Positions 22,047 through 34,020 of a stretch of 64,000 bases of DNA are shown piece by piece. Positions within the stretch are counted from its first letter, which is position 1, and the number at the start of each line of letters is the position of its first letter. The notes under the pieces were generated by a model, which saw only the letters and a list, made by a program, of their open reading frames with translations, was not told where the DNA came from and searched no databases. Made by a program: the position numbers and the translations under genes. Location: assembly GCA_017893485.1 (NCBI GenBank), contig CM030366.1, positions 101,878,953 to 101,942,952 of the forward strand, in the 5' to 3' direction. The stretch comes from Hemerocallis citrina (Eukaryota > Streptophyta > Magnoliopsida > Asparagales > Asphodelaceae).

Positions 22047-25000
22047 ATGTCGATGGAGGAATCAATATCATCATCATCATTTGGAGCCATGATCAAGCTT
22101 ATTGCCTCCAACTATACACTTTGGAGACCTCGGATGGAAGATCTCCTAAGTTGTAAAGATCTCTCTGATCCTATTGAGGAGAAAGGAGAAAGACCTGAAG
22201 CTACCAATGAGGCGGACTGGAAGAAGATGAACAGGAAAACGATCGGTCAGATTCGACAGTGGATCGATCACAGTGTCTTCCATCATGTTGCCCAGGAAAC
22301 GGATGCTTTTGCCCTTTGGAAGAAGCTGGCGGATATGTACCAGGCCAAGACAACTCGAAATAAGGCCCTGCTGATGAGACGGTTGGTGAACCTGAAGCTA
22401 CAGGAAGGAACTTCTGTAGCAGAACACACCAGCGAGTTTCAGAGCCTGGTGAATCAGCTATCTTCAGTGGAGTTACCACTTGAAGATGAGTTACAAGCAC
22501 TTCTACTTCTCAGCTCTCTTCCAGACAGTTCGGAGACATTGGTGGTCTCCCTCAGCAACTCGGCTTCGACTGGCAATCTTACCATGTCTATGGTTAAGGA
22601 TGCCCTATTCAATGAGGAAGCTCGGAGAAAGGACGTTGGCACAGAAGCACAAGCCTGCGTCACAGAAGTCCGTGGGAGACAGCGAGAGGAAGATCGAGGC
22701 AGGTGGAGAGGCAGGAGCCAAAGCAGAGGCAGATCGAGAGGCAAATCAAGTGATGGGAGGAGGCCTGCATACAACTGCCATCACTGTGGCAAACCAGGCC
22801 ACATGAAAAGAAATTGTTGGAAGTTACAAAAACAAGGCGGTCAGGGAAGGTCACAACCAAAGAAGGAAGGAGATGCACAAGTCACAGTACTAGAAGATGT
22901 GGCTCTTTGCTCTCATGAGGATGAGACATGCCTCCATGTGTCGAATCAGGGCGTAGAATGGGTGGTAGATACTGCAGCATCTTGCCATGCCACTCCTCGA
23001 AAGGACATCTTCACGACGTACAAAGCTGGGGACTTTGGCTCGGTGAGGATGGGCAATTCTACCTTTGCTAAGATTGTCGGAATTGGTGACGTTCGGATGC
23101 AGACTGATGCCGGGTGCACAATCACACTGCAGGATGTTCGCCATGTACCTGAACTTTGACAAAATCTTCTTTCGGTGAGAGCCCTAGATGAAAAGGGCTA
23201 TGATAACCGTTTTTGCAAAGGCTCGTGGAGGATGCTGAAAGGTGTAATGGTGATCGCTCGTGGACATCTTTGCAGCACTTTGTACAAGACTCATGTGAAG
23301 ATCAATGTGGAGAGTCTCAATATTGTTGAACATGAAGCTTCGCAGAAACTGTGGCACCAGAGACTCGGTCACATGAGTGAGAAAGGTTTATCAACCTTGA
23401 TGAAGGAAAATCTTATCTCCATTACCAAGAATGCAGAGCTTCAACCTTGCAGCAGCTGTTTATTTGGCAAGCAGCGAAGAGTCTCTTTTAGTTCCTCTTC
23501 GACAAGGAGATCAGAGTTGCTCAGTCTGATACATTCTGATGTTTGCGGTCCCATGGAGGTGGAGTCGCTAGGCGGTAACAAATACTTTCTGACATTTATT
23601 GATGATGCTTCTCGGAAGGTGTGGGTGTATTTTCTGAAGACAAAAGATCAGGTCTTGGAAAGCTTCAAAACATTTCATGCCATGGTAGAGCGTGAAACGG
23701 GGAAGAAGCTGAAGTGCCTCCGCTCAGATAACGGAGGTGAGTATACATCCAGGAGTTTTGATGCCTATTGCAAGAGTCAGGGCATTCGGCACGAGAAGAT
23801 GGTTCCACGTACCCCGCAACACAATGGGGTAGTAGAAAGAATGAACCGAACAATCATGGAAAGAGTCAGAAGTATGCTCAGCACAGCAAAGCTGCCAAAG
23901 CCATTTTGGGGAGAAGCTGTTCGCACCGCCTGCTACTTGATCAATCGATCTCCATCAGTCCCGCTGAATTTCAACATCCCGGAGAAGAAATGGACCGGCA
24001 AAAACCCCTCCTACTCTCACCTGAGGACATTTGGATGTCTGGCTTATGCACATGTCTCAAAGGAGCTCAGGCAGAAGCTCGATGCGAGAACCACTCCATG
24101 CATTTTCATAGGCTATGGAGACGAGGAGTTTGGATACAGGCTATGGGATCTAAAGACGAAGAAGCCCATCAGAAGTAGAGACGTGGTGTTCCATAAAAAT
24201 CAGACATATGGGGATACTGAAAAGCCTACAATTGCTGAAAGACCTGTCAGTACTCAGGACTTTGTTCCAGATACAGTACCAGTACAAGCTGCTGCAGATG
24301 ATGATGTGTCTGATCAAGAATTAGAAGCAGAACCAGAGGAGGAGGAAGAAGGGATTGATGAGCCTGGGGAGCCGCAACCTTTCACAACTGCAGAACCAGT
24401 ACAAGATAATGATACACCGCCTGAGACGAGTGAGCCTCAGCTACGTAGATCTGAAAGAGGCCATGTTCCGTCTACTAAATATCCAGAATCAGAGTACATT
24501 CTTCTTACTGATGAAGGGGAGCCAGAGAATTTCCAGGAAGCATTGTCTCATCCAGACAAAGACAACTGGCTGCACGCTATGCGGGATGAGATGGACTCTT
24601 TAGAGAAGAACCAAACCTACGATTTTGTTAAGCTTCCAGGAGGGAAGAAGGCACTAAAGAACAAGTGGGTATTCAAGCTCAAGAAAGATGGCAGCGGAAA
24701 GGTGGTGAAGCACAAAGCTCGGCTAGTGGTCAAAGGATTCCTTCAGAAGAAAGGCATCAATTTTGGTGAGATTTTTTCTCCAATTGTAAAGATGACTTCA
24801 ATCCGAGTCATGCTCGGATTAGCAGCTAGCCTAGACTTGGAGCTTGAACAAATGGATGTGAAGACTGCATTTCTTCACGGTGATCTGCATGAAGAAATTT
24901 ACATGGAGCAGCCAGAGGGATACGAGGTTCCAGGGAAAGAGAATCTCGTATGTAAGCTGAAGAAGAGTTTGTATGGCCTCAAGCAAGCACCAAGGCAATG

Positions 25001-26078
25001 GTATAAGAAGTTTGATTCATTCATGGTGAGTCAAGGCTACAAGAGGACTGCTGCAGATCAATGCGTCTACATTCAAAGGTCCCCTGATAGAAATTTCATT
25101 GCACTGTTACTATATGTCGATGACATGTTGATCGTCGGACAAGATGCAGTGAAGATCAGACAGCTGAAGATAGAACTCTCTAAGGTCTTTGATATGAAGG
25201 ACCTTGGGCTAGCTCAGCAGATTTTAGGTATGAATATCTCTCGAGACAGAAAGGCCCGAAGATTGTGGTTATCTTAAGAGAAATATGTTGAACGGGTGAT
25301 CAAGCGATTCAACATAGAGGGTGCCAAGCCAGTTAGCATCCCACTGGCTAATCATTTCAAGTTGAGCAAGAGTTCGTGTCCCTCATCCAGGAAAGAGATC
25401 GAGGAAATGGAAGTTGTGCCTTATTCTTCAGCGGTTGGAAGTCTGATGTATGCAATGGTGTGTACGAGACCGGATATTGCACATGCAGTGGGTGTGGCAA
25501 GCAGATTTCTCTCCAATCCAGGAAATGAGCATTGGGAGGCTGTTAAGTGGATTCTCAGGTATCTTAAGGGTACTTCAAAGATATGCTTGTGTTACGGGGG
25601 AGCTGATCCGGTTTTGGAAGGCTATATAGATGCAGATATGGCCGGAGATCTTGATGGTAGAAAATCGACTTCTGGTTTTATCTACACTTTTGCAGGGGGA
25701 GCTGTGTCATGGCAGTCAAGGTTGCAGAAGTGCGTTGCACTATCTACGACAGAAGCAGAGTACATTGCTGCCGCTGAAGCTGGCAAGGAGATGTTGTGGT
25801 TAAAGCGATTTTTACAAGAACTCGGGATCAAGCAGAATGACTACAAGGTACATTGTGACAGTCAGAGTGCTCTGGATTTGAGCAAGAATTCAATGTACCA
25901 TTCCCGAACAAAACATATTGATATTCGCTATCACTGGATACGCGAGGTGATGGATCAACAATTGTTGAAACTGATGAAGATCCACACGAAGGAGAATCCA
26001 GCAGACATGTTGACAAAAATTGTGTCTCGGGAGAAACTAGAGTTATGCAGAGACATAACTGGAATGGATGAGAGATGA
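22047..26078 (+). pseudogene. Gag-pol of copia element B, near-intact, two nonsense codons
   Basis: One frame runs from MSMEESISS (22047; an upstream in-frame ATG lies at 22035) to TGA at 26076-26078. It is broken only by TGA at 23157-23159 and TAA at 25275-25277. Gag contains a CCHC knuckle (CHHCGKPGHMKRNC, near 22780). Protease follows with WVVDTAASCHATP (near 22960). The pre-integrase LWHQRLGHMS lies near 23350. The integrase DDE core is HSDVCGP, RSDNGGEY and NGVVERMNRT (23535-23840). Reverse transcriptase has MDVKTAFLHGDL and YVDDML (24850-25130). RNase H has DADMAGDLDGRKSTSGF and STTEAEYIAA. Both stops look like single C-to-T changes of CGA and CAA codons; I have not tested whether readthrough occurs. 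Confidence 0.9.
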
Positions 26079-26111
26079 CGATTGGTGAAGATGTGGCGTG
26101 AGGGGAAGAAT

Positions 26112-26493
26112 TGTAGGTCCCGCCACAAAAGAGCATGCACTCATGCATGCAACGTTTGGTGCATGCTGATGCATGACAACGTTTGATGCAAGCATGGTGT
26201 CTCTTCCGAAGCATGGTGTCTTTTCGAAGCATGGTGTCTCTTCCGAAGCATGGTGTCTTTTCGAAGCATGGTGTCTCTTCCGAAGCATGGTGTCTTTTCC
26301 CTTCCTATAAATTCTCATTATTTTCTTCGTTTGGATATACACTCAACTGAAGAGAAAAATAGAGATTGATAGCCACAGAGAGCTTATAAAGTATTGAGAG
26401 TTTTTTGTTTGTAAATCTTTTGAGATTGAGAAATAATATTTGTGTTGTTTTCTTCTCAAATTTATCTCTGTTGTTTTTCTCCCGATCCTAACA
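26112..26493 (+). repeat. 3' LTR of copia element B, expanded repeat
   Basis: 382 bp. It is 55 bp longer than its partner because the GAAGCATGGTGTCT unit is present six times rather than three (about 26190-26300). Confidence 0.93.
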
Positions 26494-26655
26494 CTTTCGG
26501 GGGGTATTATCGTCTTTGTCAGTGGTAACCTCCAGCTTCCCGGAGAGGAGCATCACCTCAAGTTCAGCCAGGTTAGCATTGCACATGTTTTTTCTAATAA
26601 CTACACAAATTTCTGTTGTTGCTTAACGAAAAAAGTATATATAATATATGTCATG

Positions 26656-26797
26656 AAGGCATGCACCAACCAGCTCAGATGGTTAAAAAGTTGGATGGAT
26701 AAAGAAAGGTTTTAGGTTCGGTTTGTGACCAGGCTACAACATACCTGTGACCAGGCTACAACATACCTCTTCGTTCAAAAAAAAATAAAAAAATGCA
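26656..26797 (+). mobile_element. Possible tRNA-derived SINE fragment in the NTF2 intron
   Basis: CAGCTCAGATGGTTAAAAAG resembles a tRNA A box, and TTTAGGTTCGGTTTG lies where a B box would be. A 23-bp direct duplication (TGTGACCAGGCTACAACATA..., 26724-26769) follows, and an A-rich tail ends the unit at about 26797. The target duplication is unclear (ATGCAC on both sides at best). Confidence 0.45.
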
Positions 26798-26834
26798 CGT
26801 CATAAGATCATACTACTGGGCAATTAATATTGTA

Positions 26835-27220
26835 CTAGTATTTTTCACGTGCGATGCACATTTTGATAAGAGTTGGAAGATTTTTACGTACGATATACGT
26901 GTTAAGAAATAGTTTTGGAGTTGGACGTGCGTCGTTGCACGTAATTGGAAAAAATATTTTGAAGAAAAATCTACAATTTGTACGTACAATGCATGTGTTT
27001 TTAAGTTGAATTTGAGTTGTACGTGCAACATATGTGCATGTTTACTATTAAAAATATTATAAAATTGTTTTGCATGTGCGTTGTATGTTTTAAATAGATG
27101 ATTTTTTTTTATTTATTTGTTTTTGTTGTAATTAATAGAAGAATTAGAGTTGCACGTGTAACACACGAATTTATATGTTGACAAATGACAACCTCAACCC
27201 TCCCTTTATAATATTAGAGA
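26835..27220 (-). mobile_element. Helitron-like element in the NTF2 intron
   Basis: 386 bp between A (26834) and T (27221). On the minus strand it starts TCTCTAATATTATAAAGGGAG-like and ends GCATCGCACGTGAAAAATAC followed by TAG. The core contains many TACGTGC/GCACGTA-like palindromes. Confidence 0.65.
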
Positions 27221-27447
27221 TTAGAGATTAGTAGAGACGTGAACAAGTTTTGTAGTGAACTATATATTAAGCATGCTATAACTTATTATAATCTTCGACA
27301 AATATTTTCAAATAATCTTTTTTTTAAACATTATTAATTATTATTAAAGATTTGCGAAATGGATATATGCAGATGTTTCAGTTGATTCCGACGCAGCAAG
27401 GGAGCTTCTTTGTGCAGAATGACATATTCCGGCTGAACTATGGATAA

Positions 27448-28551
27448 TATATTTCATGAAACTCACCAAGCAATGATTAATTTGGTTGTACACTTGGATT
27501 TTCATCTGTACGTGATCGATCTTTCACCGTTTTATTTTGTAGTGAAATAAAGGGATTTTCAATATTGAATAATATTTTCAACTGCTTGAAACAAGTCTAG
27601 ACATGAGTGAGATATTCATATATTCAATCTATTGTCTACTCTTTAATTTTTAAATTTTATAGATTGATATCATACAGTTTTTCTATTTTATTTTATTTTA
27701 TTTATTTATTTTGATTGGAATGCTGAATAATTGAATAATTCCTGTAGAGGGCAAATAACCCAAGTCAGTAGTTAAAATTATTATTGCTGTTTTTCCTTGA
27801 GAAGAGGCTGTAACCGCAATGGGGACCTAGAAATCACATCTCTCTGTTGAAATAAGCAACACCAGCGCAATAGTCAAGCCCAAATTTATTGCCCAGGCCC
27901 GATGCTAATTTAGAGCCCAATTTCTAGAAAGACTTTTCTAGAGAAATCCTTCAATAAAATCAAGATATTTTTTAGATGAGAAGAATAGAAAATTCTAGAG
28001 GGAGAAGATATTTTGGAGGAGAATAAGATAATTTGGTGGAGAATTCTAGAGGAGAAGATATATTGATGGGGAATAATATATTTTGGTGAAAAGTTCTAGT
28101 GGATAAATTGTAACCATCAGATAAAATGTGTGTTGGCACAATCCTAGCCATTATTTAAGGTGGTGCCATTAGTATAAATAGGGGGGAAGTTCTCTCATTT
28201 TGCATAAAAAATTAGTGACAAAAACAAGTAAGGCAATAAATGTTGAGAGGTTGTAGAAAGTGTGAGTATTTGTAAAAAGTTGTGTTTTCTTTAAAGAGTA
28301 TTGTATTTCTCTTCAAATTGAGAGGTGTTTTTCTTTATTGTGAGTATAATACAAGTAATTTGTTTACGTATTTGTATCCACTATTTGTACCCGCTATTTG
28401 TACCTTTATAGTTGTGTGCACCAAACTTTTCTCACCAATCTCTAGTGGTGGTACCATAATTTATTCATAAGTGCGATAAAATATATGTATGTATATATAT
28501 GTCGGCCCCGAGCCTTCACTTGAAAATAATGCTTATAATTTTATTTTTCAT
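27448..28551 (+). other. NTF2 3' flank followed by an LTR-like or promoter-like fragment
   Basis: 27448 to about 27840 should hold the NTF2 3' UTR; no coding is seen. From 27845 the sequence starts TGTTGAAATAAG and has several TTCTAGA/GGAGAAGATA repeats. At 28173 it has TATAAATA followed by GGGGGGAAG and about 250 bp of T-rich leader-like sequence ending near TGTGTGCACC. This looks like U3-R of a copia-type solo LTR, but I could not find a matching target duplication, so the call is tentative. Confidence 0.4.
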
Positions 28552-31500
28552 TCATCAACCCTCCGCTTCTCAAAAGAATATAGAATACGAGTATGTGACA
28601 AAGTCTAGCGAATGATTTTCATCATTCATAAGTTGTAAGGATCAACTCAGCAGTAAACAGAAAGATACAACCACGCATGCATAAAACAAAACTCATCTTC
28701 ACAATAATATTTGAAATCAAATACATAATTCTCAAATAAAAACAAGATATGAAAAAACAATAAAACTTCGGGTCAAACATGCTCAATTACAAAGTATCAA
28801 GTAGGAACAAAGAACTGCTAAAATTCGATGCAGAAATAAACTAAAGCATAAAAGATCCCACAAAAGCTTAGAACACTTGATCGCTTACTCCTGCAGGTAA
28901 ATGGTCCCAAAAACCTGTGTATTTATCATTTGGAAGAAACAGAGAAACAGAAAAATAATATGCCCATTAGTGCAAGCTACGGGCCACAAGTAGATAAACA
29001 AAAAGGGGTACAGGAACAAGTAACTAAGAGTACAGAGCGGGAAACAAGAATCAAGAGTACAGAACTTAGCATAAACATGAATGTAACAAATAAATAGAGT
29101 CAAATAAACTAATAAGCAAGTAAACAGGATCAGATAACAGAATCGAGTAACAAATAACAGGTAAACTTGTAACATATATCAAATAAACATGTAAACTTGT
29201 GACAGGAATGTGCAGATGAACATATTATTCTTTAGTCTTTTATTTAATCCTGACTAATGCATCACTGATGCGTCCCATTTCACATGGTTGCTACATATAA
29301 CAAGTTACGTTTAGATTTAGTGGTGGATTCTATAGGGCCGTGTACTTAGGTATCATATAAACAGATAAACAGATAACTGAAACAGATAAACAGACACATA
29401 AATCATGTAATCATACAAACAGATGGGACCTGAGTTCCTTTCCGAGTACACCTTTCTATAGGGAAGAATGCAGTCAGGAATCATATAAACAGATAAACAG
29501 ATAAATAGATAACAGATGGGAAACACGAGCTCCCTGCCAAGTACATTTACCTATATTGTCCACTACCAAATCTTTATCTTAAACCCCGACTTGATTACTT
29601 ATTCTTTTTACCAAAACAGACATGAATGTGCAAAATCGGGGATAGGTAAACATGATAGGGACAGAAACCAGGTTCAGACTGGGCGGAAAAACATGTTCGG
29701 GTGTCATAACAAACTTATAAATAGTAGAACAATAAGAACTCCAATTCTGGACAGCAGGATGTTGCCGCACTAAAACTGGAATTTCCGCTGCTATAGAAGA
29801 GAAAATCTTGATCTGTCAGAAGTTCTAGAAACTAGACTCTCTACCGGTTCCAACGCATATACACACGATATATAAAAATCAAAGAAACTAGGTTCAAATT
29901 CTTGTTCTTTACAGATTACATGTTCAAGCAGCAGGTAAGAGTTAAATACTTATAAACAAAAGTAACTTACAAAATCATTTAAAAATTCATAAAAATCATA
30001 TTTAAACTCCTAACAGTGTTAAATATCAGTATAATTAATCTCAGATTTTAATACCTAAATTAATCTACTGTTTCAGCTAATTAAGCAGGGTGATGTATAT
30101 TTTAAACTGCATTTTGGAATTTAGATGTCACTGTACGAAAATCTGAATATCTTACAATTCGTAAATCGAATTGCAAAACTGTAAGATGTTCTGGATTTCA
30201 GACACAAATATACGATTCTCATTCAAGAAATTTTAATCAATGACAAATAGAATCAGGTCAAAACTGAGGTTCTTTACTGAACAAACGTGCAAGCAGCAAA
30301 TCTATAATCATGTTTGTATGAGTATATTAAGTCAGAAAAATTATCAAATAATTCTACAAAAATTTAGGGTGACTCCTAATCATGTCTAGTCATATCTAGA
30401 TTAATATAAAGTCTAAATCTTACTGTTAGCATCTATTTCAATCAATAATTCATGCCAATAATTTTGTAATCAGAAATCTGGAAATTTCGACCCAACAATA
30501 TTAAAAGTGTGATATCTTATAAGTTACAGATAGGATTTCAGATCCATCAAAATTCTGGAAACTAGAAACATGGACCTACATTTCATGTTCACAACCTTAG
30601 CCATTATTCTGACATTAACCGAGTTTAAATCATCATATCAAATCAGGATAACAGTAAATGAGATTTCTTTTCATGCATTATAACATAAATAGTAACTACA
30701 TGGATCCAAGTTGATGAATAATGTAAATCAGAATTTAATAGGTATTCAAATCAGCACACCATGTCTATACTCAAACTCATTAAGAGGGAAGTATTATTAC
30801 ATGTTTAACATACAAACAAAACATCCATAATTTATAGTGATTCATGGACATGCATTCACATAGACAAATATCTAAATCTAATTCATGTTTGTGTAATGGG
30901 TGTAATAACGAATGTTTGTGACTTTTTACGATTATGGAATTGATAGAAACAAATCAAATGGGCAAGGCCAAGATCATCAATGGGTGAAATATGAAGAATG
31001 AGTCACAACGAAGATCTACTTATGATATTTCAAAAAAGTGCTTGTACGGGGAAACAAAAGAGATTCGTACAAGATATTTGCCTGGTAGACGACGAACTAC
31101 GATTCCGATAGCAATAGAATAACGGGATGAGCGTCTCGACAGCAACACGTGCAAACGGGGGGAGCACGTGCGAGACGGAACAGCAAAGCATTAACTAGCG
31201 ATGGCGGCAACAACAATCAAATTAGCAAACAACGACAAAATGACAAACGATGATGATCTAAACAGCAATCAGCGGCAAGCACGGTCTTAGCTTCGACTTC
31301 GACGGTGACTTGCAGCTGCGATGGTCGGACTGGGGCGACGAGGGGTGATCGGGTCGAGCAGGACAGTCGACGGGGAGCTGGTTAACGGCGACGATGGCTC
31401 GACGGTGGGGCTGCAGGATCAGAGGTCGAGACAGGGGCGGTTGGGTGGCAGTGCTGGCGATGGCAAGGTCGTCTAGAGCAATGGTGGCAATGGGTTGCGA

Positions 31501-32136
31501 TCAGAAATGGCGGCAAGGCGGTGAAGACGAGGCAGTAGGACGTTCGAGATGGCTGGCTGTAAGTGATGGATGATAGTCGCTGGCGCGGTCGAAGCTGGAG
31601 GGGGATGACGATGGTGGAGGTTGACGGGATGGTGGAGATGGGCGATGAATGCAACGGGGAAGATGAAGAGGCGTGGGTTTCGGATCAGAGCGGGGAAGGA
31701 GAAGGGGTAGGGGATCAGGCGGCTGGTTTAGAAAAGGTGCTTAGGGTTAATGAGAGATTAGCATTAAATAGTGGTATTTATAGAGAAATATTAGGATGTT
31801 GGGTTAGAGGGTTAATAGGTAGCAGGTTATGGTCCAATAGGAGATGGGTTAAAGGGTTTGGATTTAATAGGAAAATTAGAGGGTTTTGGGTTAGATCCAA
31901 TAGGGAAAAAGAATAAATAAATAAAAATAGGATTTTTAGTTAGATTAATTGGGGATATCAACAAGCAAAACTTTAATAGAATGAACAACAAAATTTTCAG
32001 CAAAAAAATAAATTAAATAGATTGGAAGACAAAAATTGAGTTGAAAGCAAATAATAAAATATAGATTAGGATCTATAGGCTTTCACAAATCAATAAATAA
32101 CAAAGGATGAATTTTTAAATAAATAAACAATTAAAA

Positions 32137-32211
<75 letters not shown>

Positions 32212-32767
32212 GAATGAGATGGTATAACAAAATAGGATTAGATTTTAGCACATATATTAAAATAATCAATTAATAAAATAGTATTACCATAGAATAGTTG
32301 GGAAAACCTAGGCTTTAACATAATAAAATAATATTAATTAAAATAATCAATTAATATGAGTTAGAATTTGAGCTTTGAAATAAAATAAATCAATATTAAT
32401 ATAATATTATTCATTAATTAAATACCCAGTACTAATAAATACAACAGAATGCATTAGAATTCCAGTGTTCACAAAATAGACGGTTAATTAAACTAGAAAA
32501 GAAATAGATTATAGAATTGAATATGATTTTTATGCGTTAATCGAAATACCAATTAGCAATAGGATACAATGCAGTATAATTTAGGCTTGTATATACACAA
32601 CAAATAGTTAAATAGTAATAATAGTAGAAATTTCTGGGTTCAAACAAATTAATCGGATATTCAAATGAAAGCAATGAGGCTCAAGAAAATAGAAGGGTTT
32701 ATAGCAAAATTGAAATACAAGAATATGGAGAAAAGAAAACAGAAAATCTGTATAATCGGGAACGAAT
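28552..32767 (-). mobile_element. Giant LTR, copy B (minus strand), with adjoining gypsy 3' internal end
   Basis: The left end (CCGCTTCTCAAAAGAATATAG) matches the 3' end of copies C and D but its terminal bases have drifted. Reading inward on the minus strand are the same landmarks as in copy A: an acceptor-like CAG (28915-28917), a 2.2-kb T-rich stretch, a GCAAAT donor-like site (31080-31081), a GC-rich leader (31100-31700), a TATAAATA zone near 31780, and an A/T-rich start. At 32768-32808 the plus strand carries the complement of an FEDEILF-coding string followed by AAGGTGGGTAGGA, which resembles the pol end and purine tract of Tekay-type Ty3/gypsy elements. This makes B a 3' LTR. Confidence 0.65.
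32139..32211. repeat. AAT microsatellite
   Basis: About 24 uninterrupted AAT units lie in the A/T-rich 5' part of LTR B. Confidence 0.9.
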
Positions 32768-32880
32768 CCTACCCACCTTACAAAAAGAATTTCATCCTCG
32801 AAATTCATTCAGGTGGTACGTAGGACAAGGCAAAAGCAAACTTAAGAAATAACAAAGCAGAACAATTAGAAGAAGAGAAC
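32768..32880 (-). pseudogene. Remnant of the gypsy internal region next to LTR B
   Basis: It encodes MNFEDEILF on the minus strand just before the LTR start, a string typical of the chromovirus pol C-terminus. The remainder is not recognisably coding. The region is cut by LTR C at 32881 and seems to resume at 37619. Confidence 0.5.
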
Positions 32881-33835
32881 TGTCATACCCCGCTTTCCAA
32901 AAAGAGAATACGGAATACGGATACGTGACTAAGCCCAGCGAATGATTTTCATCATCCATAAGCTGTCAGGATCTTTACAACATTTCACAGAAAAAATCAG
33001 AGTAGGAGGCAAGAGAAGTCAACCACGCATACATATATGAATCAATATACCAACAAGAATTTACTTGAAACAAACTTAATAAATTTCAAATAAGCTAGAT
33101 CTGAACAAGTTAATAATCCTGTGTCACATTGCCCAATACAAAATCATTCAAGTAATAGATACAATTATTCAAATAAGCAACAGGAAATAATAATAGCAAA
33201 ACTCCATCATCTAGAATCTTATATCACCTACTCCATCTGGCAGCTGGTCTCCAAAATCTGCAATTTAAAAATTACAGAAAGATGAAAAAGAAAACAAAAC
33301 GCCTGTCAATGCAAGTTGCGGGCTGCTTGTAGTGCAGACACAAGTACAGAAAAAATAAACAAATAGTATGGAATAGACATGGTAACAAAATAGAACTAGC
33401 ATGATACATGAACAAAATCCAGTAATGAGATAACAGGTTTATATAACATGTGACATGTAACAGGTATCATGCAAGCAAACAAACAGGTAACAGGTGTCAA
33501 ATATCATGCAAGTAGGCAGACAGGTAATAGGTGTCAGGTGGCATATACAGGTAATCATGTATCAGGTAAGCATGTAACAGGTATCATGTAACAGGTATCA
33601 TGTTATGTCAAGTCTTGTATTATTACTATCTAGGTAGCACTTCATGCGTCCCAGATTTTTACCATATGGTTGCTACTTACATGCAAATTACGTTTAGGCC
33701 TAGTGGTGGGTTTTTATAGGGCCGTGTACTCAGGCGTCAGGTAACAGGTAGGAGGAACAGGTTCATGAATCAAACAGGTACATGAATCAACCAATTCATG
33801 CATCAACAGGTTCATGAATCAACAGGTACACAATC

Positions 33836-34020
33836 CAACAGGTCCATGCATTAACAAGTAATAGGTACACGAACCAACAGGTCCATGCATCAACAGGTAA
33901 CGGGTACACGAACCAACAGGTCCATGCATCAACAGGTAACAGGTATACAAACCAACAGGTCCATGCATCAACGGGTAACAGGTACACGAACCAATAGGTC
34001 CATGCATCAACAGGTTCATG
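33836..34020. repeat. 39-bp tandem repeat in LTR C
   Basis: Units begin CAACAGGTCCATGCATCAAC at 33836, 33875, 33914, 33953 and 33992. Because 39 is a multiple of three, the minus strand gives a repeating 13-residue frame (VDAWTCWFVYLLP). I regard this as a by-product of the repeat, not a gene. Confidence 0.9.

Larger units (their letters stand above)
21665..26493 (+). mobile_element. Ty1/copia LTR retrotransposon B (Tork/Tnt1-like), young, inside the NTF2 exon
   Basis: LTRs at 21665-21991 and 26112-26493 both run TGTAGGTCC...CCTAACA. A perfect 5-bp duplication CTTTC flanks the element (21660-21664, 26494-26498). The primer-binding site TGGTATCAGAGC (21994-22005) follows the left LTR, and a purine tract GAGGGGAAGAAT precedes the right one. 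Apart from a tandem-repeat length difference, I count only three base changes between the LTRs, so insertion was recent. Gag-pol order and sequence are closest to the Tork lineage that includes tobacco Tnt1. Confidence 0.95.
21429..27447 (+). pseudogene. NTF2: NTF2, nuclear transport factor 2, first exon disrupted by copia element B
   Basis: Coding parts are 21429-21664, 26499-26571 and 27373-27447 (TAA at the end). With the transposon and one CTTTC copy removed, the first two join in frame (Q-L-S-P-L-S-G-G) and splice (GT at 26572, AG at 27371) to the last exon. This gives about 127 residues, the normal plant NTF2 length. Family strings are AFVDHYYHLFDTNR, SLYQPTSTLSFEGQK, FTSLPFDQCRHAI, VFVSGNLQLPGEEHHLKFSQ and GSFFVQNDIFRLNYG. 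NTF2 is a small homodimer that carries RanGDP through the nuclear pore. Outside the insertion no stop or frameshift is seen, so it decayed recently or not at all. Read straight through, translation enters the LTR and stops at 21720-21722, giving 97 residues without the C-terminal sheet strands. Confidence 0.93.

Noticed and set aside
27845..28500. Definite solo LTR of a copia element
   Set aside because: The TATA box and TG start are suggestive, but no CA end with a matching 5-bp duplication could be found, so it is kept only as a tentative fragment.
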